DNA from: Tricholoma matsutake
Lineage: Eukaryota; Basidiomycota; Agaricomycetes; Agaricales; Tricholomataceae
Assembly: GCA_026075535.2 (NCBI GenBank)
Contig: AP026543.1
Coordinates: 7,006,001 to 7,070,000 of the forward strand
Direction of reading: 5' to 3'
DNA length: 64,000 nt
The translations under genes and the position numbers were made by a program. The stretch's first letter is position 1; each line of letters begins with the position of its first letter. Below the pieces are notes generated by a model. The model was given only the letters and a program-made list of their open reading frames with translations. It did not search any database and was not told the DNA's origin. Positions 1-9,647 of the stretch are shown here, one piece after another.

Positions 1-102
1 GCTAGAAGTTACGTCCTTTAGACGGAAATAAGTATTTGATAGCCTGAACGGGTGCAGAGCCACCATGGTATTATGTAGAATAGCACCAGTCACATCGCCC
101 TC

Positions 103-1637
103 ATGCATCCATTCGCCACCTATGTTCTTCGCAGCTACTACAAGGCAACGGGATGGAATGAGGACAATCTATACGCGAATCTAACTCGCTCATCAAGTGG
201 TTAGTGTTTCGAAAGGCGCTAATGCATATTAGATCTTTGATGTTTCTGTCAAGCCATTCTTGATTTCACCGTTCCCCAAGGACTGCACCTCACAATATCA
301 AAATCTCCCAATGCATTATTCAGGACCACCTATTCTATGACGGCCATGCCGTCACTGAACGGCTCTGTTGGTTACATCTTCACCTCGTGCGACCTGAATG
401 TGAAGACGTCAGGCGATGTTCGGTTCAAAGACATGATTGAACGATTCAGGGTGTACGATCAGCCTCGGAGACCTGAAGGGAAAGGAGAGGAATGGCTGGC
501 CGGTGAGAGAGTCGATAGGCGTGGTACGCTAGTTCTGACATGCCGAAGTACCTTCCAAGCTGAAAAATCTGCCTGCCAGACTACCTTCTTTATGGTCGTT
601 TCTACCTCCCAACCGGCCGGTTGGATGCCTTATACTCAACCAGGATATCTCCGACATTACAAGCCCTGGTAGCCGCAATATCCGATCCATATTCCAATGT
701 TCCTGGAGAAATTAGAGGTCGCCGTGGGAATGTCAGCAACATCATGGTGAACTTGCAACATGATGTTGGAAAGTGGAGCACGGAGTACACATGGAGTGCC
801 GAAGATAGTATGTGGGGCGTCAGAGTCCTCCACAATTTTGGCAAACTGGGGGCATATGCTGACTCGTCGGAGGACAATGAAAAGGCTTCACCGACTTTAG
901 AATCGCCCGTAGGGGTAAAACGCGTGGACGAAGAAGACGCTGTGGAAGGTGGTCTCAAGGGCCGTGTGTCTGTTGGGGCTGAAGTCTACTTAAGCGCAAA
1001 AGAACGAAGTGCCGGCGGTCAGTTTCCGTATTCGAAATTTAACCTTGACTTGATAGTCCCTTTTAGTATCGACTGGTATTCGATTCACGACTTTCCCGGA
1101 CGCTACTCCTCCGTCGTTTCAAATACCAAATTCATCATCTTCGTTGTCGGGCGTCTCCAAATGTCCACCCTCGCAACCTCCAACGACTATTACGGCTCTA
1201 TTCAATCCAATGCTAGGACATATGTCAGGCGCATACTCCGCTCGTGTATCACGCGACCTCTCTCTTTCGTCGCGTTTTGATTTTAACGTATATAGCTATG
1301 AAAGCGAATGGACAATGGGCGCAGAGTGGTGGTTGCGACGTTCTCCCTTGGCCAATTCTGAGACGACGGACACCCTCGCGTCCGAGCCACGCCTGGATAT
1401 GCGTTCAAGGGATGACGTGCAAGGTGTTGTCAAGGCTCGTGCCTCCACAAACAATGTACGTGTATCAAACCTCAGTTGACATCGATGGAATAACGCTCCT
1501 TACAGGATGTTGCTTTAATGTGGGAAGGGCGGTTGCGAAACATGCTTGTCAGCTTAGGTGTCGTTTCTGACTTTTCTAGTCGATTAAGACCTATCAAAGC
1601 AATCGGCCTAGAATTCTCGTACTTTAGTTCGGGCTGA
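103..1637 (+). CDS. mdm10: Mdm10, mitochondrial outer-membrane beta-barrel of ERMES and SAM
   Basis: Mdm10 is an outer-membrane beta-barrel that anchors the ERMES ER-mitochondria tether and also works with the SAM complex in barrel assembly. Five exons (103-199, 254-523, 580-1017, 1067-1455, 1506-1637) join in frame to 441 residues, the usual family length. Family hallmarks seen are the N-terminal [20 protein letters not shown], the [15 protein letters not shown] stretch, the [19 protein letters not shown] core (about residue 125 on), the [12 protein letters not shown] strand and a C terminus ending in ELSYFSSG-like EFSYFSSG. All introns are 48-56 nt GT-AG. The ATG at 103 is chosen because the conserved N terminus starts there. 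The gene is convergent with the RGG-protein gene. The assignment rests on remembered family sequence and is firm. Confidence 0.95.
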
Positions 1638-1864
1638 GCAAGTGCTACATATTTATTATGCCCCAGTGGAGACTTCAGCCTATCTGACAAAATAATAAAA
1701 TAGCCAAGATTCAATTTACATTACATCCGATTAGTAGATACGAGTGTTTCAGCAGAAAAGTATCAGTATGAGGGAAGTAGACAATCAGAAGAGGGTATGT
1801 AAGTGATCAAAAGAAACAAAATAGATAAGATAAATTTTCCTGTCTGGTCGTTTGGAATTAATAC

Positions 1865-3604
1865 TCAATCATGACTAGCAATAACCGTGGCGGCTCTAGG
1901 AGGCGAAAGAGCGTTGCTGCCAATAGTCCTAGCAAGTCGAGAGAGTGCGTCGCCCGTCAAGACGGGTCGTTGGCCGTGGTGATTTCGATGGTTGTTCAAC
2001 ATCACACCAGCGGGAGGAGAGGAATGCGTGCGTGCATGGTAACCCTCCGAAGATACCCCGCCTTGTGGGGTTGAGTACCCAGAGCGGGAAGGGCGGCCGA
2101 AATCTGAATTTGAAACAAACGGCTTCTCGACCGTGTGCGCTCGTGCGTGAGTCTTAATGGCAGTAGTACGTGGGGATGAATATGAGCCAAGGCCAGCAGG
2201 GGCCGATGTAGACTCTAACAATGTTTGAGGTGCATGTATTGAGGCAGACAACCCTTCCTCTTTATTGTGAGGTTCATTTAGAGCCAGAGGGGCAGATATA
2301 CTGGAATTGTCCTTCAAAAGCAAATCATCCGCAGGCGCAGAATGAAGGAGGCCCACAGCTGCCAATTGGTCTGGAGGTGCCTGTAGTTGCCCAGTAGATC
2401 GCCCAGTAGAAGGTATCAATATCGACTCCGGCCTCTCTGCTGGAGCATTGAACGGCCTTTGAGGAGAAGGTTTACGCATGGGCATCGCAGCAGGACCATG
2501 GCGCGATTTCGGAAGAGAGACCTCTGGCAAGACAGTAGGCTTCGCGGGCAACGATGGATGTAAGAGTAGCTTAGCCGCCGTTGCAGGACCTTGAGTAGCA
2601 GTGTTGCTAACCGGATTGATGGACGCAATTTTTGGTGACTTGTCCTTCTCTGCAGTATTTAACTGCGGTACAGCTGACAGAACTTTCTGTTCTTTTCCGG
2701 ACAGATCTCCCCCACTAGGAGGATGTTTACCGTCTATGGGTTGCTGGCCTTGGTATGAAGGCAGGACATTAAGCTCCGGCAGCGATTTAAGGCCATCAAC
2801 TATGATAGGAGACATTTCCTCTTTTTCCCCGACGGGGATCCCAGGGGTGACACCCCAGTCATCTAGGTCAGGAAGGCTGTCGTCATCGTCCCCCGCCCAA
2901 TCGATGTGGCTTCCTGGTGTACTTGGCCTGTTATCCGCCATTGCCACCGCTCGAACTCGTTCAACAAGCGCGTCAATATTGTTACGTATATCAAAAGACT
3001 TGGTTAAATGCGGAGGAGTGTCTTTCACTGGAGCACTGTGCGGCGCGGAAGCAATCCTATTCCGTGGTGGTCGAAGAGTGTTATCATCATGAGGTGGTAC
3101 GCGGATGTTGGGGGGTGTGATGGTTTTGCCTGTTTGCGAACGCTTTCTACGATGATTCGGACGAGTTGTCACTGGAGAGGGAGGCGCAGACGGGCTCGAG
3201 GGTGCAACTGCTACCGTCGGTATTACCCGAGAAGCCTTTCGCGAAGGTCCTTTGGGCCTAGAAGAAACGGAATTGGAAGGAACTGAAGTTTTTTCGCGTC
3301 CAGACGGGTGGGCTACTGATTCAGGCTTTGAGGCCGCGTTTGCGGCCGACGCAGATCTCGTCATGGTGGTGTCGATCTTGACGCCACTCGTTTCTCCTAT
3401 CTTCGTTTCACGAGTCGTTGCACCACCCCGTCCACCCCGTCCACCGCCTCGACCTCGACTATTTCCACGACCTCTTCCAGGTCTACTTAAACCACTGAAA
3501 GCGGAGCCTGGTTCTCCGCTCCTGCCCCATCGTGATTGCGCAGACGGGCCGGAAGCACCTCCGGTCGGATTGAGGGCTGATTGACTGGATAGAGGAGCAG
3601 CCAT
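1865..3604 (-). CDS. Intrinsically disordered RGG-box protein, function unknown
   Basis: A single-exon frame of 579 residues. Residues about 40-62 are an Arg-Gly tract (RGRGNSRGRGGGRGGRGG), typical of RNA-binding RGG boxes. The rest is rich in Ser, Pro, Thr and Ala with no folded domain I can see. One non-repetitive island around residues 205-255 stands out: a helix-like NIDALVERVRAVAM segment followed by HIDWAGDDDDSLPDLDDWGV, an acidic motif that looks like a docking peptide. Base composition and the very long open frame support a real coding gene. Its start lies 206 bases from the divergent SmG gene. Function is inferred only as an RNA-associated disordered protein; no family name is claimed. 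Confidence 0.75.
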   Translation of the reverse strand: MAAPLSSQSALNPTGGASGPSAQSRWGRSGEPGSAFSGLSRPGRGRGNSRGRGGGRGGRGGATTRETKIGETSGVKIDTTMTRSASAANAASKPESVAHPSGREKTSVPSNSVSSRPKGPSRKASRVIPTVAVAPSSPSAPPSPVTTRPNHRRKRSQTGKTITPPNIRVPPHDDNTLRPPRNRIASAPHSAPVKDTPPHLTKSFDIRNNIDALVERVRAVAMADNRPSTPGSHIDWAGDDDDSLPDLDDWGVTPGIPVGEKEEMSPIIVDGLKSLPELNVLPSYQGQQPIDGKHPPSGGDLSGKEQKVLSAVPQLNTAEKDKSPKIASINPVSNTATQGPATAAKLLLHPSLPAKPTVLPEVSLPKSRHGPAAMPMRKPSPQRPFNAPAERPESILIPSTGRSTGQLQAPPDQLAAVGLLHSAPADDLLLKDNSSISAPLALNEPHNKEEGLSASIHAPQTLLESTSAPAGLGSYSSPRTTAIKTHARAHTVEKPFVSNSDFGRPSRSGYSTPQGGVSSEGYHARTHSSPPAGVMLNNHRNHHGQRPVLTGDALSRLARTIGSNALSPPRAATVIASHD

Positions 3605-3810
3605 TATTTATGGTGAAATGTAGGCCAAGTAGGGTTGAGTGGCCGTTCCACGAAAAAGTAAGACTGAATGAGAAATGAGAAAAGGAGTTGGAAGTTTATT
3701 ATCGGATATGAGTTGACGTTGCCAAACAGGACAAAGCAATTCCAACTTGAGCCTTCGGCGCTGCTCACTCGTTTCTTCCACCATCAAACGCGTCAAACGT
3801 TGAGCTTACC
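3605..3810. promoter_or_regulatory. Shared divergent promoter of the RGG gene and SmG
   Basis: The two start codons face away from each other across 206 bases, so both promoters must lie here or overlap. I see no clear TATA box. This is a positional inference. Confidence 0.45.
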
Positions 3811-4150
3811 ATGTCGAAAGCATCTCAACCAGAGCTGAAAAAGGTCAGTTATTACAGACTACAGAATACCTTCCTATTGACATCGTACTTGATGCAGTTT
3901 ATGGACAAGAAACTCTTCGTTCATCTACAGGGAGGTCGTAAAGTTAGCGGTGTCCTTCGCGGCTACGATCTTTTTCTGAACCTCGTTCTCGATGACTGTC
4001 TGGAGGAGACAACTGCAGCACAAAAATTCCCAATCGGCACTGTTGTAAGTCCCCAGTTACCAGTTATCAATAAGTTGATTTACTGTTTTTCAGGTTATCC
4101 GCGGAAACAGTGTTACATCAATGGAAACACTGGAAGCTATCCGATCATAA
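3811..4150 (+). CDS. smg1: Small nuclear ribonucleoprotein SmG
   Basis: SmG is one of the seven Sm-ring proteins that assemble on U1, U2, U4 and U5 snRNAs in the spliceosome. Three exons (3811-3843, 3898-4044, 4094-4150) encode 78 residues, the expected size. The Sm1 motif is [20 protein letters not shown] and the Sm2 motif is GTVVIRGNSV, with the conserved [12 protein letters not shown] between them. The first intron follows 11 codons. A second Sm gene, SmF, lies about 23 kb away on the other strand. Identification is very secure from the near-universal sequence. Confidence 0.96.
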
Positions 4151-4614
4151 TTTAGGGTGTACGACTTGTATTAGTAGTCGATGTAAAAATGTTGACATCC
4201 AGAGGCAACTTTTATTCTATTTGTAAGAACTAACTGAGACAGACTCATTCTGTTTCTAGACTAGGGTTAGGGTTAGAACTAATCAAAGTCAAGAAAAGAG
4301 GCCCGCCCAGCCAGAGTGGCCAAAGCGGGACAGGAAAATATTGAGACGGTGCATGAGCCGAAGCCCATACAAGCCGAACAGACCCCCTGGATGGACAAGG
4401 TCGCCGTGCTATGGGGTGTCTCCCCGGCCCACAAATCCAGGTAGTTGAAGGGACTTATGCCATCAAGGTAAGTATGAAGATGTGTCGGTGTTATTTCTCC
4501 TCTTATATAGTCAGCCATCGTTCGCACGGACCATACCTTTTGTTTGCCAACTTTGGAATAAAACAACATTTGGCACGTGCTTGTTTTTCCTCGACTCGAT
4601 GCTCTCTTCTCCGA
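4151..4614. other. Intergenic region with a short telomere-like motif
   Basis: This 464-base stretch separates SmG from the PPR gene. At 4261-4276 it reads CTAGGGTTAGGGTTAG, about two TTAGGG units, the fungal telomere repeat. It is too short to be an old chromosome end. An open frame on the minus strand (4279-4569) has no recognisable homology. Otherwise it should hold the SmG 3' end and the PPR-gene promoter. Confidence 0.5.
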
Positions 4615-6543
4615 ATGCTTTCTTTTTTTTCAGTGACACGTAGAAATCCTCATCAGTTACTCAAACCTTGTCGATCATCTTCTACCCTTCCCCTTCTTCC
4701 AGATACAGCCGATGCCTCCTCATCCACTACACCCTCTGTATCTACTGTACGAGATCATCTGCGCGATGTCAGGTTCAACGATCTGAAGGATTCCCTGTCT
4801 CGTTCTGGCAATCCCACTCGCGTATGGTCATATTATACCAGTCTTCTCAATTTCCTTGGTTACGAGAAACTTCCATTGGAGATACACCAGCAAGTCCTGA
4901 GGCAATGCACGCCGCCAACTTCACAACTTCGCACCTCAGCTGCCCGTCGTTTAGTCATGGGAAACAGTCCAACTAACCCACATATTCATGAGGGTCGCTT
5001 TCAGACAATCATCCGTACAATGCGCTCTTTCGACATGAAACCAACCCTGGATGATTATAATTTCATTCTTGAGCAATTCGCTGCCGTTGGACATCACACA
5101 GGCGCAATGCATGTCTACAAGGAGTTGAGGCGTGTTGGACTGTTACCCAGGACAAAGACATTCGGGCTATGTCTGCAGGCAATAGCCCACCGCTTGACTT
5201 TACCCGTTGAGAAGGGGGATCGGCCTCTTTTGGTCCAGCAGACTCGCAAGATGCTTTCAGAGTTGCATGCTGACATGCAGACGCATAACATTCCATTCAC
5301 CTCAGTTAATTTGGATTTGACCATCCGAATACTGAAGGAGACTTTGGACAGGGAAGGTTTTGAATCCCTCATGAGGTGGGCATATGGCATTGACCTTTCC
5401 AATCCCGATCGTCCTCCCTTGGAGCACATGGGTTTGAGCACTGCGGGCTCAGGTATCGCTACGCAATCGATCCCAGTTCCCCCACAACCATTTTCTACCC
5501 CCGCCTTGAACACCACCATTGATATGCTTGGTATATTCGGAGATGTTTCTAAACTTATACAGGCCTTCGAGGTGTTAACTCAGCCCTTACCTAAAGCCAG
5601 TCAACATCAATTCACTTCTTTTGATGACGATGACGATTTTGGAGTAGCAGACGGTTTCGTTGCCCCAGAATTCACACCCCCTCATGCAAGTCCCAACACG
5701 ACCACCTACAATATGCTTCTACGCCATCTTTGCCGAGGTGGGCATGCCACTTTGGCGCGGCATTACATTCTAGAAGCGATCCATTTGGATCGTCAGACTG
5801 ACAGCAACCTGCGGTTTGCCGTGATGCAGAAGCCTATTGATCAAATCCTTGCTCCTCACTTTGCAATTAACTGTGGAACTCTGCTGTCTGCTTTCGGGTT
5901 GAGTAATCGTGATAAAAACGCTCGCCTGATGCGATGGCTGGCCTCCAAAATCCCCAGCATTATAAGGAGGAAGAAGGGAAGCGTGGCTTTCTTTAATCGT
6001 GTCCGAGACAGACTGATATCCAAGAATAAACCCCTGGGTCCCTCACAGAAGAGCTTGCAAACCGTGAGGTCCCGGTCAGCACAATGGGACCGAGGATCGG
6101 TTCTCGACTTGAATGTGGATGCACCCCCAGAAACATCTCTCCCGCCGGTCAAATACCTCGATCTCAATTTCCACATCCAAGTGCTAGAGCGTGACTTGGC
6201 AGAAATCAGCCAGTTCAATCGTCGGGTGCTAGACGTGTTGGGTCGCACCACACAACGAATCAAGGAACGATTGGGTCGGCGTGTGTGGTCTGGGAAGGAT
6301 ATATACCTGCAAACAAGCTCTTCTAGGCTGATGATGACTCGGAAGCACTGGCAGAGTATTGTGCATTTCAAGCCTCGACTTCCGAACACAGTGCTGCCTC
6401 ACGTGCCACCGTATTATGCTCGTGACCCTGTCGATCGTCGTGGACTCTCCACGACTTCTGCTCATGTAGGTCGAACGCGAAAATCTCGATTGTGGCCTTC
6501 GCCACCCGCTCTACAGTCTCATCTGCAACCGGAGGTTCGATAG
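4615..6543 (+). CDS. Pentatricopeptide-repeat (PPR) protein, probably mitochondrial
   Basis: PPR proteins bind organelle RNA through helical repeats of about 35 residues. The single-exon frame from the ATG at 4615 gives 643 residues. The N terminus (MLSFFSVTRRNPHQLLKPCR) is Arg-rich and lacks acid, as in mitochondrial presequences. PPR-like helices are visible around residues 125-190 (motif PTLDDYNFILEQFAAVG, then AMHVYKELRRVGLLP) and again near 365-400 (TTTYNMLLRHLCRGG). The C-terminal third is basic and looks like an RNA-contacting extension. The frame stays open to a more upstream ATG (4411), but that adds 68 residues without a transit-peptide look. Exact target RNA is unknown. Confidence 0.8.
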   Translation: MLSFFSVTRRNPHQLLKPCRSSSTLPLLPDTADASSSTTPSVSTVRDHLRDVRFNDLKDSLSRSGNPTRVWSYYTSLLNFLGYEKLPLEIHQQVLRQCTPPTSQLRTSAARRLVMGNSPTNPHIHEGRFQTIIRTMRSFDMKPTLDDYNFILEQFAAVGHHTGAMHVYKELRRVGLLPRTKTFGLCLQAIAHRLTLPVEKGDRPLLVQQTRKMLSELHADMQTHNIPFTSVNLDLTIRILKETLDREGFESLMRWAYGIDLSNPDRPPLEHMGLSTAGSGIATQSIPVPPQPFSTPALNTTIDMLGIFGDVSKLIQAFEVLTQPLPKASQHQFTSFDDDDDFGVADGFVAPEFTPPHASPNTTTYNMLLRHLCRGGHATLARHYILEAIHLDRQTDSNLRFAVMQKPIDQILAPHFAINCGTLLSAFGLSNRDKNARLMRWLASKIPSIIRRKKGSVAFFNRVRDRLISKNKPLGPSQKSLQTVRSRSAQWDRGSVLDLNVDAPPETSLPPVKYLDLNFHIQVLERDLAEISQFNRRVLDVLGRTTQRIKERLGRRVWSGKDIYLQTSSSRLMMTRKHWQSIVHFKPRLPNTVLPHVPPYYARDPVDRRGLSTTSAHVGRTRKSRLWPSPPALQSHLQPEVR

Positions 6544-6929
6544 TCCTCGGTGTTGGCCATATTATTGTGATGTCAGTGCACTTTGTTGGTTTTCTTCCTA
6601 TTGATCACGGTGAATTTAAGATGCGGCATAGTATGTCGTATGACCACCATTATATCAATGCACCTCGATCATCGCCACAAGGATACCATTCATTATAATG
6701 AACATATAATGGTTATTTACCTAGAACACTACATGTCACCGCGCATTTTCTGCGAACAATCTTGCGTTCGCACGCGCTTTCGGGATTCTTTTGGATGCCT
6801 TGAAAGAGCCAGGAAGGGGTATTCTCTATACCCGAAGCCTTACAGTGGAGACCAACATTGAACATAAATACAAAACACTTGTCCTACTTTTCCTTCGCAA
6901 TCCGATAAAGAGGAGAACAGATACAAGTG
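6544..6929. other. Convergent 3' intergenic region
   Basis: These 386 bases lie between the stop codons of the PPR gene and the TRIP13 gene. They are AT-rich and contain no conserved coding or RNA gene that I can see; 3' ends of both transcripts are expected here. Confidence 0.5.
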
Positions 6930-8846
6930 CTACATTAAGCGCTCGAGCTCTTTTCTCTGTTCCTTGACAACCTTCTCCATCCCCTCCAACCACATCTCTA
7001 CGTCTGCCCCCACAGTCGCTACGTTCTTTCCAGCCTCAACATGGGCAGGTATGCTGGGTGTGGCATTGCTGATATTGAGGTTTCCAATCCCAATATAGCG
7101 AGCAAGTGCGAGGACGGGGAGACGTCGGAGGGCACGCCCTGATAAATTCTGAGTCTGTCATCGCAACTACGTAAGTAGACTTCTGGTAGTAAGAAATATG
7201 CGAACCCTGCATTGTGTTGCAAGTGCTAGGAGTCTCAAAGCCACGTTCTTTGCTTTGACATGGGGGTCGGCCCTCGTAACAGTACTTTGGATATGCTTTG
7301 CAGTAGCTTCATACATCTGGGCTTGTTTCAACGTCGGAACGTTCTGCCGGAAATTTAGATAGTCATCGGAAGAGATATAGCTATCTGCTCCCTACGTACG
7401 ATGGGATTAACGATGCCTTTGCTCACGATCTCACACAAGGATGAGCGAAGGATTTCGTAGATGGCGTCGCGGGATGGAAGATCTACATATTGCACGATGT
7501 CTGCCCGATCGACAAAAGCGCTATCTGCGCGAGGAAAGCAGCTCAGGGTCAAATAACAACCTCGATAAAACAAAGAGTGATACCAATAGCTTTGACGAGA
7601 TTGCTTGTAGACATAATCAGAACATTCCTACGGTGCTTGAGCTTGTCAAGCTGGGTGAGCAGAGCATTGACAACCTGTGTTTATTTCAGCGCATATAGAC
7701 TACTTCGAGTGATGATAGGCATACACGTAGACCATCGGATGGTTCTGTGCCAGCCATTGCACCCGCCCGAGCAGCTGTCAGGGATTCTACCTCATCTGTT
7801 GATACACATCTTCAGCTAGAATCTAATTTCATTGGGAAGATTGTTCATGCCAATCAAGACTACGAGAAATGCATCCTCTTCTTCTACTAGATCGGTGATA
7901 CTGTTGAAGAGCCGCTGCACTAGCTTGCCAGATTCGGAAAACCATTTGGAAAACAAGGAATGAGAATTGATCTCGAGCAAACGTGTATGCGTATATCTTT
8001 AAAGCAGATGTGAGTTTTGATAAGGAATGCAGTGTAACCCAGGTTCAACCTATGTGAGAGACGTATGGAGAGCTTTTGAGCGAGTGCACGACATAGCGAA
8101 GTCTTGCCCGTGCCCGGCGGGCCGTGTAAAAGGACCACGCGATTCCATGAAACGAGATTGACTAGGTTTCCTTCCTTCGGTAAGCACGCATACAGCCAGC
8201 CAGGAAGAAGTCTCACAGTCTACGTTCGCATCGCTAAACACCAACGTCGCGTGGATGTAATCCAATAGCTTCATCTTGATATCGTCCGCATATATCAACG
8301 AGTCCCATAGGCCCTCCCAACTGCTGTTCGGTAGATCGCTGACACTCGCCGCTGTCGTGTCGTCATCGTCGTCTTTCACGCCTGAGGTATTGGAAAAATC
8401 TTCGAACGAATCCGTATCGGAGGGTTGGTAAACGTGGATTTGCAGAGCCATCTCCTCCAGCGAGAGGGTGGTCGAAGAGCACGACGATTCGGACACTACA
8501 ATTCTTTCTACGGAGGAGGCAAGTTCTGGGATGTCTTGCCATCCGTCCAGGGTCGAAGGAAGGCCGAGACGATCAAAGGAGGTGATGTACGTATGCACAA
8601 GTTTACGAATTGTATCATAGCGTGTAGCCGCTGTAGGTCGTAAACAGACTTCAACTAAGAGTAAAGGTTAAGAAACAGATCTAGAATATTCAATAATGTT
8701 TGCTGCATACTGTGAACAGACCACCTCTTGATTTGGGGGGCATCGTCCAGAGAAGAGGTTTCTTTACATAGGTCCATAGAAACATCAACAACTGGCATTG
8801 AAGAGGATTCAGGTTGAATTACATTGACTGGACTGTCGATGAACAT
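6930..8846 (-). CDS. pch2: Pachytene checkpoint AAA+ ATPase Pch2/TRIP13
   Basis: Pch2/TRIP13 is a hexameric AAA+ ATPase that remodels HORMA proteins in the meiotic and spindle checkpoints. Nine exons join in frame to 491 residues (exon 1 8711-8846, last exon 6930-7148). The N-terminal part has the family signature [19 protein letters not shown]. Walker A is [18 protein letters not shown] (about residue 204), followed by [19 protein letters not shown], Walker B VVLIDEVESL (about 275) and the [10 protein letters not shown] segment with arginine residues. The C-terminal lid contains [12 protein letters not shown]. The intron at 7796-7850 uses a GC donor. The start (8846) is the only in-frame ATG ahead of the conserved region. 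It is divergent from the Rdx gene with 80 bases between starts. Confidence 0.95.
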
Positions 8847-8926
8847 GGGAGGAGGATAAGATGCCAGCGGCGCGTGTGTCAACAACGCGTAAACAACAGG
8901 GTCACATGTCACAGGTATTTGCCACC
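8847..8926. promoter_or_regulatory. 80-base divergent promoter, pch2 / Rdx gene
   Basis: Only 80 bases separate the two start codons, so both genes must share promoter DNA or have promoters reaching into the neighbour. The plus-strand ATG at 8927 sits in a good context (GCCACCATGG). Confidence 0.45.
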
Positions 8927-9481
8927 ATGGCCGAGTCCAGCGAAGTCAAGAGCCTCACTCCTCAGCCATCGGATCCCCTCGATCCCTCCACTTTTGTGTT
9001 TCCAGAGCAAGCCACAACAGTGACCATAGAGTTCTGTGACCGAGTACGTCCCTCACTTATACTAAGTATTGTTCTTTCACAATATAACTTTTTGACAGTG
9101 TCGTTGGTGAGCCTCTTCTGAGAAGCTCTCGAATAGCGTATCTTCACGAGGATTAGGCTTCACCGAGCTAGTTGGGTGCAAACTGAACTCCTCCTTACGT
9201 TTCCACCTCCAGCCTTGGGATGCATATCTTTGGTGCCGCGTAACTCAGATGAAACCGCGGGTCGCTTTCGTGTTTGGCTTTCCGTTGCTTCTCAGTCCCC
9301 GGTTCTGCTTTGGGATAGAAAAATCGAAAGTGGCTTCCCGGAACTCAAAGTTCTGGTGAGTTGTTGGCCTTGCCATTCGTAACCTTTTTTACGCGTACTT
9401 AAATGATTGGAGTAGAAGCAACGCCTTCGTGACCAAATACAACCGGGAAAGTCGTTAGGGCATTCAGATAAAAAGAATTGA
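8927..9481 (+). CDS. Rdx-family (selenoprotein W-like) thioredoxin-fold protein
   Basis: Rdx proteins (SelW, SelT, SelH, Rdx12) are small thioredoxin-like redox proteins with a CxxC or CxxU site. Four exons (8927-9043, 9099-9106, 9157-9355, 9416-9481) join in frame to 129 residues. The active site is C37-DR-C40 in TIEFCDRCRWLHRASWVQ; both positions are TGT cysteine codons, so no selenocysteine is involved. The conserved tail is DRKIESGFPELKVLKQR. The second exon is only 8 nt long, and it carries the second active-site Cys. Without that exon the frame breaks, so it must be real if the gene works. Partner and substrate are unknown. Confidence 0.87.
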
Positions 9482-9647
9482 AGTTGAGGAGTCCTTACTA
9501 TCCCTCGAGCCTGTAGAGTTATGCAGTTTGTAAAGTACATGCGATTGGTCATACTATTTTTTTTTTCGTTCGGGTTGTACATGCGCCGATAATCGTTGTG
9601 GCTTGAATTCACCATCGACAACGTCGGCCTGAATTGCTTTGTTCGTC

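Noticed and set aside
4261..4276. Chromosome end or internal telomere
   Set aside because: Only about two repeat units, flanked on both sides by housekeeping genes.
4300..4345. tRNA-like stretch (CCAGAGTGGCCAAAGCGGG)
   Set aside because: Resembles a D-arm, but no matching anticodon stem or T-arm (GGTTCGA) follows and acceptor ends do not pair.
4279..4569. Antisense open frame of 96 residues upstream of the PPR gene
   Set aside because: No family resemblance, no intron signals, and Cys-rich low-quality composition; I treat it as chance.
8927..9481. Selenoprotein with UGA-coded selenocysteine
   Set aside because: Both CxxC positions are TGT; no in-frame TGA occurs at the active site, and most fungi lack selenocysteine.
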